Source: Mycobacteriales bacterium (GTDB lineage Bacteria > Actinomycetota > Actinomycetes > Mycobacteriales > SCTD01). Taken from it: 64,000 bases of DNA. The notes under the pieces were generated by a model, which saw only the letters and a program-made list of their open reading frames with translations, ran no database searches and was not told the DNA's origin. Shown here piece by piece: positions 42,395-54,209 of the stretch. The translations under genes were made by a program, and so were the position numbers. Position 1 is the stretch's first letter; every line of letters begins with the position of its first letter. The DNA lies in NCBI GenBank assembly GCA_030447385.1, contig JAUJOY010000001.1:918930-982929 (forward strand), read 5' to 3'.

Positions 42395-42523
42395 GTGCTC
42401 CCCGCTCCGGTCCATGCGCGGCGCCACCGCCGTGCCCCGCCCATGCTTCCACGCGGCGAGGCGGACCTCGGCCGCGGCGCGGAACGGGTGCGACCATGGA
42501 CAGATGCTGCGCAGGTCGAGCCG

Positions 42524-43225
42524 GTGAAGAGCCCCTCACCCGGGAAGGTGCTCGTCGTCGACGACGACCCCGCACTGGCGGAGATGCTCGGGATCGTGCT
42601 GCGGGGCGAGGGGTTGACGCCCGCCTTCGTTGCCGACGGGGACGCCGCCCTCGGTGCCTTCCGCCGCGAGCGTCCCGACCTGGTCCTGCTCGACCTGATG
42701 CTTCCCGGGACGGACGGGATCGAGGTGTGCCGGCAGATCCGCGCCGAGAGCGGCGTGCCGATCGTCATGCTCACCGCCCGCGGCGACACCCTCGACGTCG
42801 TCCTCGGCCTGGAGAGCGGGGCCGACGACTACGTCATCAAGCCGTTCAAGCCCAAGGAGCTGGTCGCCCGGCTGCGTGCCCGGCTGCGCCAGCGCGAGGA
42901 CACCGAGCCGGAGACGCTGACCGTCGGGCCGCAGGACGACCTCGTGAGCATCGACGTGCCGGGGCACAAGGTGCTGCGGGACGGCACGCAGGTCCAGCTG
43001 ACTCCGCTGGAGTTCGACCTGCTGGTGGCGCTGGCGCGCAAGCCCAACACCGTGTTCACCCGGGAGGTCCTGCTCGAGCAGGTGTGGCACTACCGCCACG
43101 CGGCGGACACGCGGCTGGTCAACGTCCACGTGCAGCGGCTGCGGGCCAAGGTCGAGCGCGACCCGGAGCGGCCGCGCGTCGTCATCACCGTGCGGGGGGT
43201 CGGCTACAAGGCGGGGCCCGACTGA
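42524..43225 (+). CDS. mtrA: response regulator MtrA
   Basis: 233 residues. OmpR/PhoB-type regulator: phosphoacceptor D57 in LVLLDLMLPG, acidic pocket VVDDD near residue 11, and the switch residues MLTARG and KPFKPKEL. The C-terminal winged-helix domain has LTPLEFDLLVALARKPN and the recognition end VNVHVQRLRAKVERDP. In actinobacteria MtrA with MtrB controls cell-wall hydrolases, division and osmotic response. The GTG at 42524 gives the usual family N-terminus. It forms the conserved operon mtrA-mtrB-lpqB. Confidence 0.94.
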   Translation: MKSPSPGKVLVVDDDPALAEMLGIVLRGEGLTPAFVADGDAALGAFRRERPDLVLLDLMLPGTDGIEVCRQIRAESGVPIVMLTARGDTLDVVLGLESGADDYVIKPFKPKELVARLRARLRQREDTEPETLTVGPQDDLVSIDVPGHKVLRDGTQVQLTPLEFDLLVALARKPNTVFTREVLLEQVWHYRHAADTRLVNVHVQRLRAKVERDPERPRVVITVRGVGYKAGPD

Positions 43226-43266
43226 CCGCCGAGCTGCCGACCGTTCCCGCCGTCGCCCCTGCGCCG

Positions 43267-44874
43267 GTGGTCGAGCCCGTGCGTCCGGTCGAGCGCCCCC
43301 GACGGCGGATCGGGCTCCGGCCGCCACCGGGCGCGGTGTCGTGGCTGCCCTCGCTCGCCTCGGTAGCCAGCTCACGGTGGCGCCGGTCCCTGCAGGGCCG
43401 GGTCGTGGTCAGCACCCTGCTCGTCTCGAGCGTCGTGGTCGCGCTGTTCGCCTCGCTGCTGCTCGACTCGATCGGCCGCGGTCTGATCGAGGCCAAGACT
43501 CGCGTCTCCCTCGCGGAGGCCCGCTCCGGCGTCGTCTTCCTCGAGACGAGCATCGACACGACCGAGAACGTCCAGGCCGACCAGCAGGAGGCCCGCCTGC
43601 AGGACCTCTTCTCGCGGCTGTCGGGCCGCGGAGCGACCGGCAGCGCCTACCTCGTCCTCCTGGTCGGGCCGGCCGAGCGCAACGCGTTCGCCTCACCCGG
43701 CGTGGCGACCTCCGACGCACCGCCCGAGCTGGCGGCGCGGCTGGTGGCGGGGGCCGGACCCGCGTACGCCTTCGACGACGTGCCGGTCGAGGGGCGCCGG
43801 GAGCGCGGCCTGGTCGTCGGGTCCCTGGTGTCGGTGCCGGCGCTCGGCGAGTACCGCCTCTACCACCTGTTCCCCCTCACCTCCGAGCACGAGACGCAGA
43901 ACCTCGTGCGCCGCACGGTCGCGCTGGCCGGCCTGCTGCTCGTCGGTCTGCTGGGGCTGATCACGGGGTTGGTGGCCCGGCAGGTGGTCGCGCCGGTGCG
44001 CATGGCGGCGCGTACGGCCGAGCGGCTCGCCGACGGCCTGCTCGACGAGCGGCTCCCGGTCCGGGGCGAGGACGAGATCGCCCGGCTGGGCTCGACGTTC
44101 AACTCCATGGCCGAGGCTCTGCAGCGTCAGATCCGCCAGCTGGAGGACCTGTCGCGGGTGCAGCAGCGCTTCGTCGCCGACGTCTCGCACGAGCTGCGCA
44201 CCCCGCTGACCACCGTGCGGATGGCCGCCGACGTGCTCTTCGACGGCCGCGAGGACTACCCGCCGTCCGCGTCCCGCGCCGCCGAGCTGCTGCAGGCCGA
44301 GCTCGACCGGTTCGAGAGCATGCTCGCGGACCTGCTCGAGATCAGCCGGCACGACGCCGGAGCCGCGGCGCTCGATCCCACGCCGACCGACCTCGGGATG
44401 CTCGTGCGGCGGGTGCTCGCGGCCGCCGCACCGCTTGCCGAGCGCCGCGGCAGCGCCGTCGACCTGCGCCTGCCGGCCGCGCCGGTCGTCGCCGAGGTGG
44501 AGCCGCTGCGCATCGAGCGCGTCCTGCGCAACCTGGTCGTCAACGCCATCGAGCACGGCGAGGGCCGGCCGGTGGAGGTCGAGCTCGCCGCGACCGAGGA
44601 CGTGGTCACCGTGTGTGTGCGGGACCACGGCGTCGGGCTGCAGCCGGGGCAGGCCGACCTGGTGTTCACCCGCTTCTGGCGCGGCGACCGCTCCCGCGCG
44701 CGCACCACCGGAGGTACCGGCCTCGGCCTGGCGATCGCCCTCGAGGACGTGCGCCTGCACGCCGGCTGGCTGCAGGCTGCCGGCTCGGCCGGCAAGGGCT
44801 CGGTCTTCCGGATGCAGCTGCCGCGCCACCCCGGTGTGGTGCTCCCGCAGACCCCGCTGGCGCTGCGGTCATGA
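43267..44874 (+). CDS. mtrB: sensor histidine kinase MtrB
   Basis: 535 residues if the GTG at 43267 is used. Two membrane helices (GRVVVSTLLVSSVVVALFAS and TVALAGLLLVGLLGLITGLV) bracket an extracytoplasmic sensor domain. A HAMP domain (VAPVRMAARTAERLADG), the H-box with H308 in VSHELRTPL, and N (NLVVNAIEH), G1 (DHGVGL) and G2 (GGTGLGLAI) boxes follow. A CTG at 43222-43224 overlaps the mtrA stop as CTGA, in the place where other actinobacteria have a coupled start, and may be the real start, adding 15 residues. The 3' end overlaps lpqB (ATGA). Confidence 0.93.
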   Translation: MVEPVRPVERPRRRIGLRPPPGAVSWLPSLASVASSRWRRSLQGRVVVSTLLVSSVVVALFASLLLDSIGRGLIEAKTRVSLAEARSGVVFLETSIDTTENVQADQQEARLQDLFSRLSGRGATGSAYLVLLVGPAERNAFASPGVATSDAPPELAARLVAGAGPAYAFDDVPVEGRRERGLVVGSLVSVPALGEYRLYHLFPLTSEHETQNLVRRTVALAGLLLVGLLGLITGLVARQVVAPVRMAARTAERLADGLLDERLPVRGEDEIARLGSTFNSMAEALQRQIRQLEDLSRVQQRFVADVSHELRTPLTTVRMAADVLFDGREDYPPSASRAAELLQAELDRFESMLADLLEISRHDAGAAALDPTPTDLGMLVRRVLAAAAPLAERRGSAVDLRLPAAPVVAEVEPLRIERVLRNLVVNAIEHGEGRPVEVELAATEDVVTVCVRDHGVGLQPGQADLVFTRFWRGDRSRARTTGGTGLGLAIALEDVRLHAGWLQAAGSAGKGSVFRMQLPRHPGVVLPQTPLALRS

Positions 44875-46646
44875 CGTCGCGAGGCACTGCGTCGGGGCTG
44901 CGGCGCCGGCGCCCGGCCTGGCTGCTGCTCGTCTCGCTCGTCCTGCTGGCGGGATGCGGGCTGCCGCTGCCGGAAGGGGTCCGCTCTGCCGGGCAGGTCC
45001 CGGCCGAGCAGCCGGAGCCGGGCGGCATCCAGGTGCTGCCGCCGGGGCCGCAGGAGGACGACACCGCGGTCGAGCTCGTCGAGGGCTTCCTGCGGGCGCA
45101 GAGCAGCCCAGGCGAGGCGCACGCGGTGGCTCGGCAGTTCCTCGCGCCGGGCACCACATGGGATGACCGAGGGCTCGTCCTGGTCTACCGCGCGAGCTCG
45201 CCGACCGTGGTGCCGGACCCGGCCCGGCCAGGCCAGGTGCTCACGCGCCTCGAGACCGTGGCGCGCATCTCCGACGACGGGTCCTACCGGCTCGAGCGCC
45301 GCACGCTCGCCGAGCCCTACACCGTCGGGCTCACCCCGCAGGGCGAGCTGCGCCTGACCAGCGTGCCGCAGGGGCTCCGGCTCAGCCCGGCGGACCGCGA
45401 GCTGTCGTTGCGGCCCTACCAGGTCCAGTTCCTCGGCCGCTCGGTCACCGGCGAGCCCACGGCGAGGCTCGTCCCGGACCGGGTCTTCCTCCCGGTCACG
45501 ATCGACCCGGCGCAGGCCGTCGTCGAGGCCCTCCTGCGCGGGCCGTCGGAGCCGCTGCGCGGAGCCGCCGACAGCGCTGTACCCCCCGGGACGACGCTGC
45601 TCTCTCCGGTACGCGTCGAGGCGGACGTCGTCACCGTGGACCTGTCGCGGCAGGTCGCGGGTCTGGATGTGCGGGCCCGGCAGCGGCTGTCGGCGCAGCT
45701 GGTGTGGACGCTGCAGCCCGCGTACACCGGTCTGCGCCTGCTCGTCGAGGGGCAGCGGCTGGAGGTCGAGGGGGCCGACGAGGTGCAGGGGGTCGCGGAC
45801 TGGCCCGGATACAAGCCGGCCGACGTCGCCTCGGACGCGCCGCTGCTCTACCTGCAGGAGCGCACGATCCGCAACCTCGACGGTGCGATCGAACGCAGCG
45901 AGGTCACCCGCAGCGGGATGCTGGCCGTCGACGAGGCCGCAGCCAGCCCGCTGCGCGGGGCGCTGGGCGTGCTCACCCGGAGGGCGGGCGGTCCGGACGA
46001 GGTGCGCACCGGCCTGCGCGCCGGGCCGTTCAGCTCGCCGCTGCTCACGCTCCCCGGCCTCGGCTCGCTGTCGTGGGGCTCGGGCGATCACGGTCTGTGG
46101 GTGCTGCAGCGGGGAGCGGCGCCCGGGATCTGGCTCGTCCCGGGTCCCGACGCGCCGGCAGGGGCTCGGCCGACGATGGTGCCGGTCGAGCGGCCGGCGG
46201 AGGTGGACGGGCCGCTCACCGACCTGCGGGTCTCCCGCGACGGCGCGCGCATCGCGCTGGTGTTCGGCACCGGCAAGGACCGGCGGCTGCACGTCGGCCG
46301 GATCGAGCCCGGACCGGCGGGGCTCCGGGTCGTGGGCATCGTCGCGGTGGCGCCCACCCTCGCCGACGTCACGGCCGTCGCGTGGGAGTCCGGCACCTCG
46401 CTGGCGGTGCTGGCCACCGATCCCAACACCGCCGGACTGCTGCCGGTGAGCGTTGCGGTCGACGGGTCCAGCTCGGCGCCGGTGCAGCGCGGCGGGCTGT
46501 CCGGCATCCCCGTCTCGCTCGCCGCCGCTCCCGGACGGCCGCTGACGGTGGCGACCGTGTCCGACGGCGTGTCCCGCCTGTTCAGGGACAACGGCACGGT
46601 CTTCCGGCTGCAGCAGGAGGGCGGGATGCCCTTCTACCCGGGCTGA
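44871..46646 (+). CDS. lpqB: lipoprotein LpqB
   Basis: 591 residues. Signal peptide with basic start (GLRRRRPAWLLL) and lipobox LLAG-C29. A GerMN domain lies near 200-310 (TARLVPDRVFLPVTIDPAQA, VVEALLRGPSEPLRG) and a beta-propeller C-terminal half follows. LpqB interacts with the extracytoplasmic domain of MtrB and modulates its signalling. The ATG overlaps the mtrB stop by four bases. A hairpin at 46650-46678 follows, so the operon may end here. Confidence 0.93.
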   Translation: MTSRGTASGLRRRRPAWLLLVSLVLLAGCGLPLPEGVRSAGQVPAEQPEPGGIQVLPPGPQEDDTAVELVEGFLRAQSSPGEAHAVARQFLAPGTTWDDRGLVLVYRASSPTVVPDPARPGQVLTRLETVARISDDGSYRLERRTLAEPYTVGLTPQGELRLTSVPQGLRLSPADRELSLRPYQVQFLGRSVTGEPTARLVPDRVFLPVTIDPAQAVVEALLRGPSEPLRGAADSAVPPGTTLLSPVRVEADVVTVDLSRQVAGLDVRARQRLSAQLVWTLQPAYTGLRLLVEGQRLEVEGADEVQGVADWPGYKPADVASDAPLLYLQERTIRNLDGAIERSEVTRSGMLAVDEAAASPLRGALGVLTRRAGGPDEVRTGLRAGPFSSPLLTLPGLGSLSWGSGDHGLWVLQRGAAPGIWLVPGPDAPAGARPTMVPVERPAEVDGPLTDLRVSRDGARIALVFGTGKDRRLHVGRIEPGPAGLRVVGIVAVAPTLADVTAVAWESGTSLAVLATDPNTAGLLPVSVAVDGSSSAPVQRGGLSGIPVSLAAAPGRPLTVATVSDGVSRLFRDNGTVFRLQQEGGMPFYPG

Positions 46647-46649
46647 TCC

Positions 46650-46678
46650 ACGCTCCTGGCGCCGGCGGCCCGGAGCGT
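46650..46678 (+). terminator. candidate terminator after lpqB
   Basis: ACGCTCC at 46650-46656 and GGAGCGT at 46672-46678 form a 7-bp stem around a 15-base G/C-rich loop, four bases after the lpqB stop. There is no T tract, as is usual in high-G+C actinobacteria. Confidence 0.4.
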
Positions 46679-46734
46679 CCACAGCCTCGTGGCCGCCCGT
46701 TGCCGGTCTCCGGTCGCGCAGGCACGCTGCCCCG

Positions 46735-47417
46735 ATGTGGGCCGACCTGCTGGACCTCGTGCTGCCCCGGGAGTGCGCCGGCTGCCGCGCCTCCGGCCGC
46801 ACGCTGTGCGGGCAGTGCCGGCGCGAGCTCGCCGTCCCGCCGTTCACCCACCTCCCGACGCCGTGCCCGCCAGGGCTGCCGACGCCGCGGCCGCCTTCTA
46901 TGAGGGGCCCGTCCGGGAGATCCTGCTCGCACACAAGGAACGCGGCCGGCTGGGGCTGGCCAGGCCGCTCGGGACGGCGCTGGCCGCCGCCACACGTGCG
47001 GCAGCCGGCGACCTGCGCGGGGTCCTGCTCGTGCCGGTGCCGTCGAGCCCGGCCGCCGTACGCGCCCGCGGGCATGACCACGCCCGCCGGCTCGCGGCGG
47101 CCGCGGCCCGCGAGCTGGACCTACCTGTGGCCGCGCTGCTGGCCGTCGCGCGCCGCACCAGGGACCAGTCCGGCCTCACCGCGGCGGCCCGGGCGGCCAA
47201 CCTCGACGGCGCGCTGCGCGCCCGGCGGCGGCTCGACGGTCGGCCCGTCGTGGTCCTGGACGACGTCGTGACGACCGGTGCGACGCTCGCCGAGGCCGGT
47301 CGGGCGCTGCGCGCCGCCGGTGCGGACGTACGTGCGGCCGCCGTCGTGGCCGCCACCGTGCGCCGGGCCCGAACCGGGAAGAACAGTTCGCTGTCCTCTC
47401 CCGCTACGGAGGTCTAG
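46735..47417 (+). pseudogene. ComF-family phosphoribosyltransferase-like protein, one frameshift
   Basis: The N-terminal zinc domain (LVLPRECAGCRASGRTLCGQC) starts at the ATG at 46735 and is in frame up to about 46880 (PTPCPPGLP). The family then continues in the next frame: AAAFYEGPVREILLAHKERG, VPVPSSPAAVRARGHDHARR, and the PRPP loop VVVLDDVVTTGATLAEAG, ending at 47417. Adding one base between 46876 and 46881 restores a protein of about 227 residues, normal for ComF. It has CACGCT six bases before the ATG. ComF proteins help DNA uptake or nucleotide metabolism; the synteny matches M. tuberculosis Rv3242c. An undercall is the likeliest cause of the break. Confidence 0.85.
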
Positions 47418-47446
47418 CGTCAGACCCCCGACACGAGGAGACCCGC

Positions 47447-48076
47447 GTGGACATCGTCGTCAAAGGCCGCAACGTCGAGGTTCCGGACCACTTCCGGGCG
47501 CGCGTCTCGGAGAAGCTGAGTCCGTGCGAACGCCTGGACTCCCGCGTCTTCCGCCTGGACGTCGAGCTCGCCCACGAGAAGAACCCCCGCCAGTCCGCCC
47601 ACTGCCAGCGCGTCGAGATCACCTGCTACAGCAAGGGTCCGGTCATTCGCGCCGAAGCCCGGGCGGCCGACTTCTACGCCGCCCTCGACACCGCGACCCT
47701 CAAGCTGGAGGCCCGCCTGCGCAAGGCGCACGACCGGCGGCGCGTGCACCACGGCCGCCACACCCCCGCCTCGGTGGCTGAGGCCACGGCTGGCCTGGCC
47801 ACCGATCTCGAGGTGCCGATCAACGGCCATGACGCCGAGGCCGCGCACGAGAGCGTCGCGGTGCTGGACCCGGCGCCGCGGGACGACACCGAGCTGCTGA
47901 TCGTGCGCGACAAGACCCACCGCGCTGAGCCGATGGCCACCGCCGACGCACTGCACGAGATGGAGCTCGTCGGCCACGACTTCTTCCTGTTCTGCGACTC
48001 CGAGACCGGCCTGCCCAGCGTGGTGTACCGGCGGCACGGCTACGACTACGGCGTCCTGCGGCTCGCCTCCAGCTGA
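47447..48076 (+). CDS. hpf: long-form ribosome hibernation-promoting factor
   Basis: 209 residues. The N-terminal RaiA/HPF domain (about 1-105: VVKGRNVEVPDHFRARVSEK) sits in the 30S decoding channel. The C-terminal domain (about 148-205: LIVRDKTHRAEPMATADALH to FLFCDSETGLPSVVYRRHG) dimerises to form 100S ribosomes. The linker contains a His-rich stretch. The GTG has GAGGAGA upstream; a TAGCGT box upstream suggests its own leadered promoter. Conserved between comF and secA in actinobacteria (Rv3241c). Confidence 0.93.
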   Translation: MDIVVKGRNVEVPDHFRARVSEKLSPCERLDSRVFRLDVELAHEKNPRQSAHCQRVEITCYSKGPVIRAEARAADFYAALDTATLKLEARLRKAHDRRRVHHGRHTPASVAEATAGLATDLEVPINGHDAEAAHESVAVLDPAPRDDTELLIVRDKTHRAEPMATADALHEMELVGHDFFLFCDSETGLPSVVYRRHGYDYGVLRLASS

Positions 48077-48177
48077 GGGCTGGGGCGGGCGGGCGGCCGC
48101 GGGTGGGGCCGCGGACCCATACGATCGCGGTGGATGCGCACCAGGCTTCGCGTCCGGAAGCACTTCAGGAGGACGCT

Positions 48178-48891
48178 GTGACCGAGAGCTCCGTTCCGGT
48201 GCAGGGGGACGCGGGCGAGCCCTTCAGCGGCGAGCCGATCCGCGTGCTCGTCGTCGACGACCACGCGCTGTTTCGCCGCGGCCTGCAGATGGTGCTCGAG
48301 CAGGAGCCCGACATCGACGTGATCGGTGAGGCCAGCGACGGCTCGGAGGCAGTGACCGCGGCCACCGAGATGCTGCCGGACATCGTGCTGATGGACGTGC
48401 GGATGCCCAAGCGCGGTGGCATCGACGCGTGCACGGTCATCCACGAGGTCGTCCCGTCCGCCAAGATCATCATGCTGACGATCTCGGACGAGGAGGCCGA
48501 CCTCTACGAGGCGATCAAGGCCGGCGCCATGGGCTACCTGCTCAAGGAGATCTCCATCGAGGAGGTCGCAGCCGCGATCCGCGCCGTGCACGGCGGGCAG
48601 TCGCTCATCAGCCCGTCCATGGCGAGCAAGCTGCTCAACGAGTTCGCCACGATGATCAAGAAGACGGACGACCGTCAGCAGGTGCCGACACCCCGGCTGA
48701 CCGATCGCGAGATGGAGGTCCTCAAGCTCGTCGCCAAGGGGATGAACAACCGCGACATCGCCAAGCAGCTGTTCATCAGCGAGAACACCGTGAAGAACCA
48801 CATCCGCAACATCCTGGAGAAGTTGCAGCTCCACTCGCGGATGGAAGCGGTCGTCTACGCGGTGCGCGAGAAGCTGCTCGAGATCACCTGA
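48178..48891 (+). CDS. orphan NarL/LuxR-type response regulator
   Basis: 237 residues. Receiver domain with VVDDHALFRRG, phosphoacceptor D73 in LMDVRMPKRGG, and the switch region MLTISDEEADLYEAIKAGAM. The LuxR-type helix-turn-helix near 170-230 has LTDREMEVLKLVAKGMNNRD and ISENTVKNHIRNILEKL. No sensor kinase is adjacent. The same position beside hpf is occupied by a LuxR regulator in streptomycetes. GTG start with an excellent CAGGAGGA site; TACGAT at 48120-48125 is a likely -10 with a leader of about 45 bases. Confidence 0.9.
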   Translation: MTESSVPVQGDAGEPFSGEPIRVLVVDDHALFRRGLQMVLEQEPDIDVIGEASDGSEAVTAATEMLPDIVLMDVRMPKRGGIDACTVIHEVVPSAKIIMLTISDEEADLYEAIKAGAMGYLLKEISIEEVAAAIRAVHGGQSLISPSMASKLLNEFATMIKKTDDRQQVPTPRLTDREMEVLKLVAKGMNNRDIAKQLFISENTVKNHIRNILEKLQLHSRMEAVVYAVREKLLEIT

Positions 48892-49362
48892 GCCCCGAGC
48901 CGTGCGCTGAGCCCGCCGCGCCCGCCGCCTCGACGGCTCGCTGTTCTCGGTGCCGGCCGGCTGGGTGGGGCGGGCGCTGGTGGCACCGAGAACGCCGGCG
49001 GCACCGAGCACTGCGCGGACCCCACGCCGTCGGCCCCCTTCTCGGCGCGCTGCTGGGAGGTGACGTCGTCGACGTCGGTGAGCCGGCCCACCTGTGGCGT
49101 CCAGGGGCTGCGCATCCAGGGGCAGGGTTGCGGAGAACGCGGTTGTGGGAGCGCGCGGGCCTGGACCAGCGCGGGCTCGTCGCCCGGCCGCCACGGGCGC
49201 AGGTTGAGGCGGCCGGGTTGATCACGACAGGCTCCAAACCGCGCTCACCGTGCCGGGGCACGGCTGCCGCGCGCCAGCCGTTCGACCTCGGAGAGCGCCT
49301 ACGATCGACACCGTGCGGCCGCAACCGGCCGCGCGAGCTCGTCCGAGGGAGATGCACCAGCC
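48892..49362. other. 471-bp intergenic region with inverted repeat, upstream of secA
   Basis: No convincing gene on either strand. GTTCTCGGTGCC (48943-48954) and GGCACCGAGAAC (48982-48993) are a perfect 12-base inverted repeat around 27 bases, and a related GGCACCGAGCAC lies at 49000-49011. A separate GACGTC-GTC-GACGTC palindrome is at 49062-49076. TACGAT at 49300-49305 is a probable secA -10, followed by a short G/C hairpin around 49314-49330. This is the longest gene-free stretch in the window. Confidence 0.6.
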
Positions 49363-52542
<3,180 letters not shown>

Positions 52543-52556
52543 TCCCCTCGTCCGGC

Positions 52557-52582
52557 AGCCCGGCTGGGTCTCCAGCCGGGCT
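52557..52582 (+). terminator. candidate terminator after secA
   Basis: AGCCCGGCT (52557-52565) and AGCCGGGCT (52574-52582) form a perfect 9-bp stem with an 8-base loop, 15 bases after the secA stop. A second, weaker hairpin follows. No T tract. The convergent Rv3235-family gene ends 36 bases further on. Confidence 0.5.
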
Positions 52583-52617
52583 CGGTCTCGACAGGCTGGG
52601 TGTCGACCCTGGCTGGT

Positions 52618-53178
52618 CTAGAGGCCGGCCACGTCGGTGCAGCACCACTGGTCGTCACCCCCCTCCATCCGCAGCGCCACGGCGGCGGCGCGGGAACCAC
52701 GCCGGACGGTGGCGCACACCTCGGCCACCCCTTCTGGCCGCTCCTGGATGTGCAGGCTGCGCACCGCGTCGCTCGTCGGGCGCAGCCCGGTGGACGGTCG
52801 GCGCTCGGCAACGGCCAGCTCGAGGGTGGCGTACAGCTCCGGGCTCGTCCGGCGCCGCAGCTGCGCGAGCGGGCGCACCCCGGCGAGGACCTCCAGCAGG
52901 CCCTGCACCAGCGCCCGGGCCACCGGGCGCGATGGGGGCAGGTCGCCGAGTGCAGTGCGGTACCGGATCTGCTCGTCCTCCTCCTCGTCCGGCGCCGGGG
53001 CGGGCACGAGCCGCAGCGGAGGAAGTGCGCGCAGCGGCCCGAGGGGGGCGCGGCTGATCGCGGAACGCGGCGGGAGCTCGTCGTCGAACGGCGGCTCGCT
53101 GACCGGCACCGGCAGCAGGCGCAGGGTCGGGGGCGGCGCGGCGGGGGCGAGGGAGTGCTCGGGAGACAGGACGGACAT
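52618..53178 (-). CDS. Rv3235 family protein
   Basis: 186 residues from the ATG at 53178, which has GGAAGG at the right distance; the open frame extends upstream without support. The first 90 residues are low complexity. The conserved core, RPVARALVQGLLEVLAGVRP and LAQLRRRTSPELYATL, ends in a beta-rich part (VAEVCATVRRGSRAAAVALR). The family is actinobacterial, of unknown function, and in M. tuberculosis lies in the same neighbourhood near secA1. It is downstream of the LysM gene on the same strand. Confidence 0.82.
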   Translation of the reverse strand: MSVLSPEHSLAPAAPPPTLRLLPVPVSEPPFDDELPPRSAISRAPLGPLRALPPLRLVPAPAPDEEEDEQIRYRTALGDLPPSRPVARALVQGLLEVLAGVRPLAQLRRRTSPELYATLELAVAERRPSTGLRPTSDAVRSLHIQERPEGVAEVCATVRRGSRAAAVALRMEGGDDQWCCTDVAGL

Positions 53179-53364
53179 CGAGAGGCCTTCCGGGAGCGAG
53201 GCGGGCAGGGCGGGAGAGGGCGGCGAAGGCGAGGTGGAGCGAGGCTCTTCGGGGTGGTACAGGAGGGGGTACGGGGAGGGCGTCCGGCATCGCACGCGCG
53301 CGATGGAGTGGCTCGAGCCGAGCCGAGCCGGTGCGGCCCGGCGGGCCGCGCGGGCTGCCCGGGG

Positions 53365-54114
53365 CTAGCCCGGGGGCGGCCGGGTCAGCCGCATCCCGGG
53401 GTGCACGAGGTGGGGGTCCGGGCCGATCACCTCGCGGTTGGCAGCCCACCACCTGGGCCACGTCTGTGCGATCCGGGAAGGCGTGACCTCGACGGCACCT
53501 TCTGCCTGCAGCTGTGCCCGGGCGATGTGCCACAGGCAGCCGCCGGCCGGCACGACCACAGGGCCGGCGCCGTCGGCGGGTGCGGGCTGACGGTCGGTCC
53601 GAGACGGCGCCGCGCCTCGGACTGCCGGCCAGTCCAGTCCGTCGGTGCGCCCGGGCGGGCCTGTGACCCGCGCGGCACCTTCGGGGGTGATGACTCCAGG
53701 GTCCACCGGGGCCAGGTCTGCCGCGGGTGTGCGCGAACCGGCCTCCGCAGCGGCCAGGGCCGACGAGGTGCCGGTCGCGGTGGCCGCCAGGGTGACGCCG
53801 AGCCCGAGCTCGATGATCCGGCGCAGGACCGCCGGCGTGACCAGGCGGGCGAGGGCGGCAGCGGTCCGGCCGACGGCGCCGGGCAGATCCGCAGCAGCAC
53901 TGACCGCGACCATCACCGACAGCCAGATCACGAGCAGCCAGGCGAGGACGGTCGCCGCGGCCACGACCGGGGCTGTCGGGTCCGCGGAGGCGGAGACGGT
54001 CGACAGCGCGCGCACCGCGACGCCCGGCGCCTCCCCTGCAGCCGCCAGCAGCAGGCCGGAAGCTCCGACGACCGCTATGGCGTGGTGCTGCATCCCGGCC
54101 TCGTCATCCGTCAT
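53365..54114 (-). CDS. membrane protein with C-terminal LysM domain
   Basis: 249 residues. Three or four hydrophobic helices (HHAIAVVGASGLLLAAAG, VVAAATVLAWLLVIWLSVMV, and a Leu/Ala-rich one near 105) anchor it. The last 60 residues, VVPAGGCLWHIARAQLQ through WWAANREVIGPDPHLVHPGM, are a LysM domain that should bind peptidoglycan. The family resembles LysM proteins next to SAF/CpaE-like genes in other actinobacteria. The region before the ATG is unusually A/T-rich (ATTCGTTCGTTTGCTAT at 54115-54131). Upstream it is divergent from the gene at 54210. Confidence 0.72.
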   Translation of the reverse strand: MTDDEAGMQHHAIAVVGASGLLLAAAGEAPGVAVRALSTVSASADPTAPVVAAATVLAWLLVIWLSVMVAVSAAADLPGAVGRTAAALARLVTPAVLRRIIELGLGVTLAATATGTSSALAAAEAGSRTPAADLAPVDPGVITPEGAARVTGPPGRTDGLDWPAVRGAAPSRTDRQPAPADGAGPVVVPAGGCLWHIARAQLQAEGAVEVTPSRIAQTWPRWWAANREVIGPDPHLVHPGMRLTRPPPG

Positions 54115-54174
54115 ATTCGTTCGTTTGCTATGGCTTGCCTTCGTACGCGTTCAACGGACTCACGTCAAGGCGGG

Positions 54175-54209
54175 TTGCACAGCTTCCGCAGTCGCGACAG
54201 GCTGCCGGG
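54175..54209 (+). promoter_or_regulatory. full promoter (TTGCAC-N17-CAGGCT) for a leaderless mRNA
   Basis: TTGCAC at 54175-54180, an ideal 17-base spacer, CAGGCT at 54198-54203, then six bases to the GTG at 54210. It is the most complete example of the leaderless arrangement in this window because a -35 box is also present. Confidence 0.6.

Noticed and set aside
48884-49357. 157-codon minus-strand open frame in the hpf-secA intergenic region
   Set aside because: Arg/Pro/Ser-rich product without domain or ribosome site, and it crosses the inverted repeat; not supported as a gene.
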